NCBI GenBank assembly: GCA_964571375.1
Contig: CAZNBL010000074.1
Location: forward strand, 1-5,640
DNA length: 5,640 nucleotides
Reading direction: 5' to 3'
Source of the DNA: JAFTYR01 sp964571375
Lineage (GTDB): Bacteria; Pseudomonadota; Gammaproteobacteria; Burkholderiales; Burkholderiaceae_F
Positions 5,338-5,640 of this stretch are shown here, one piece after another (within the stretch, counting starts at the first letter, position 1; every line of letters begins with the position of its first letter). Made by a program: the position numbers and the translations under genes. Under the pieces are notes generated by a model that did no database searches, was not told the DNA's origin, and was given only the letters and a program-made list of their open reading frames with translations.

Positions 5338-5640
5338 ATGGACCCCAAGATCTACGTATGCGACTGCTGCGGTGAAATACTTGCCGTACTCAAGGACGCC
5401 GGTATCAAGCCGGTCTGCTGTGCCTCGGAAATGAAAGCTCTGGAAATCGGTACGGTTGACGCTTCGCGTGAAAAGCACGTTCCGGTAGTAACTGTCGAAG
5501 GCAATCTCGTCACCGTCAATGTCGGTTCAGCCGCTCATCCGATGACCGAAGAACATCTCATCGAATGGGTAATGGTGCAGACCAATGAGGGCCGACAGAG
5601 AAAGAACCTTACGGCCGGATGCGCTCCCGAAGTAAAGTTT
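5338..5640 (+). CDS. dfx: Desulfoferrodoxin (superoxide reductase), C-terminus cut by window edge
   Basis: This non-haem iron protein reduces superoxide to hydrogen peroxide without making oxygen, a defence typical of anaerobes. The first 101 codons are visible; full proteins are about 125 residues. The N-terminal desulforedoxin-like domain has CDCCG (8-12) and VCC (26-28), giving the four cysteines of iron centre I (Cys8, Cys11, Cys27, Cys28), plus an extra Cys10 within the first pair. The catalytic domain shows EKHVPVV (45-51) with the lysine and first histidine ligand, and SAAHPMTEEHLIEW (64-77) with the next two histidines. The final Cys and His ligands would lie beyond the window. AGGAG at 5327-5331 is six bases before this ATG. 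An in-frame ATG at 5302 would add 12 residues but has no ribosome binding site. The gene is divergent from the oxidoreductase, which may supply its electrons. Confidence 0.95.
   Translation, partial: MDPKIYVCDCCGEILAVLKDAGIKPVCCASEMKALEIGTVDASREKHVPVVTVEGNLVTVNVGSAAHPMTEEHLIEWVMVQTNEGRQRKNLTAGCAPEVKF

Overview
The window holds five genes from what looks like an anaerobic or microaerophilic, probably gut-type Gram-negative bacterium. The case rests on gene content: an aspartate ammonia-lyase that feeds fumarate metabolism, a desulfoferrodoxin-type superoxide reductase typical of anaerobes, a LysR-type regulator divergent from its target, and moderate GC content. An anaerobic proteobacterium such as a member of the Sutterellaceae would fit, but this is an inference from gene content and was not tested by any search.

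Layout from left to right. Positions 1-944 (minus) carry a LysR-type transcriptional regulator whose C-terminus runs off the left edge. A 104-base divergent control region (945-1048) has a textbook T-N11-A LysR box and a second, larger inverted repeat. Positions 1049-2488 (plus) carry aspA, encoding aspartate ammonia-lyase. A 325-base convergent intergenic region (2489-2813) has a hairpin just after aspA, a promoter-like sequence followed by a strong 37-base hairpin (possibly a small RNA), and a good intrinsic terminator for the gene arriving from the right. Positions 2814-4370 (minus) encode an FGGY-family carbohydrate kinase. It lies 43 bases downstream of, and probably in one transcript with, a standalone flavin/NAD(P)H oxidoreductase at 4414-5148 (minus). 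A second divergent control region (5149-5337) separates that oxidoreductase from a desulfoferrodoxin gene that starts at 5338 (plus) and runs off the right edge after 101 codons.

How the genes may work together. The LysR protein very likely controls aspA and itself through the shared intergenic operator. Aspartase turns L-aspartate into fumarate and ammonia, supplying an electron acceptor and nitrogen. On the right, superoxide reductase needs an electron donor. The adjacent divergent oxidoreductase resembles the reductase half of flavohaemoglobin without a globin or iron-sulfur domain, so it is a candidate donor. The role of the sugar kinase beside it is unclear, and its substrate cannot be read from the sequence. 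I saw no mobile element, CRISPR array, tRNA or rRNA. No clearly new multi-gene system is evident. The points most worth a second look are the reductase/desulfoferrodoxin pairing, the altered active-site positions in the aspartase, and the structured convergent intergenic region.
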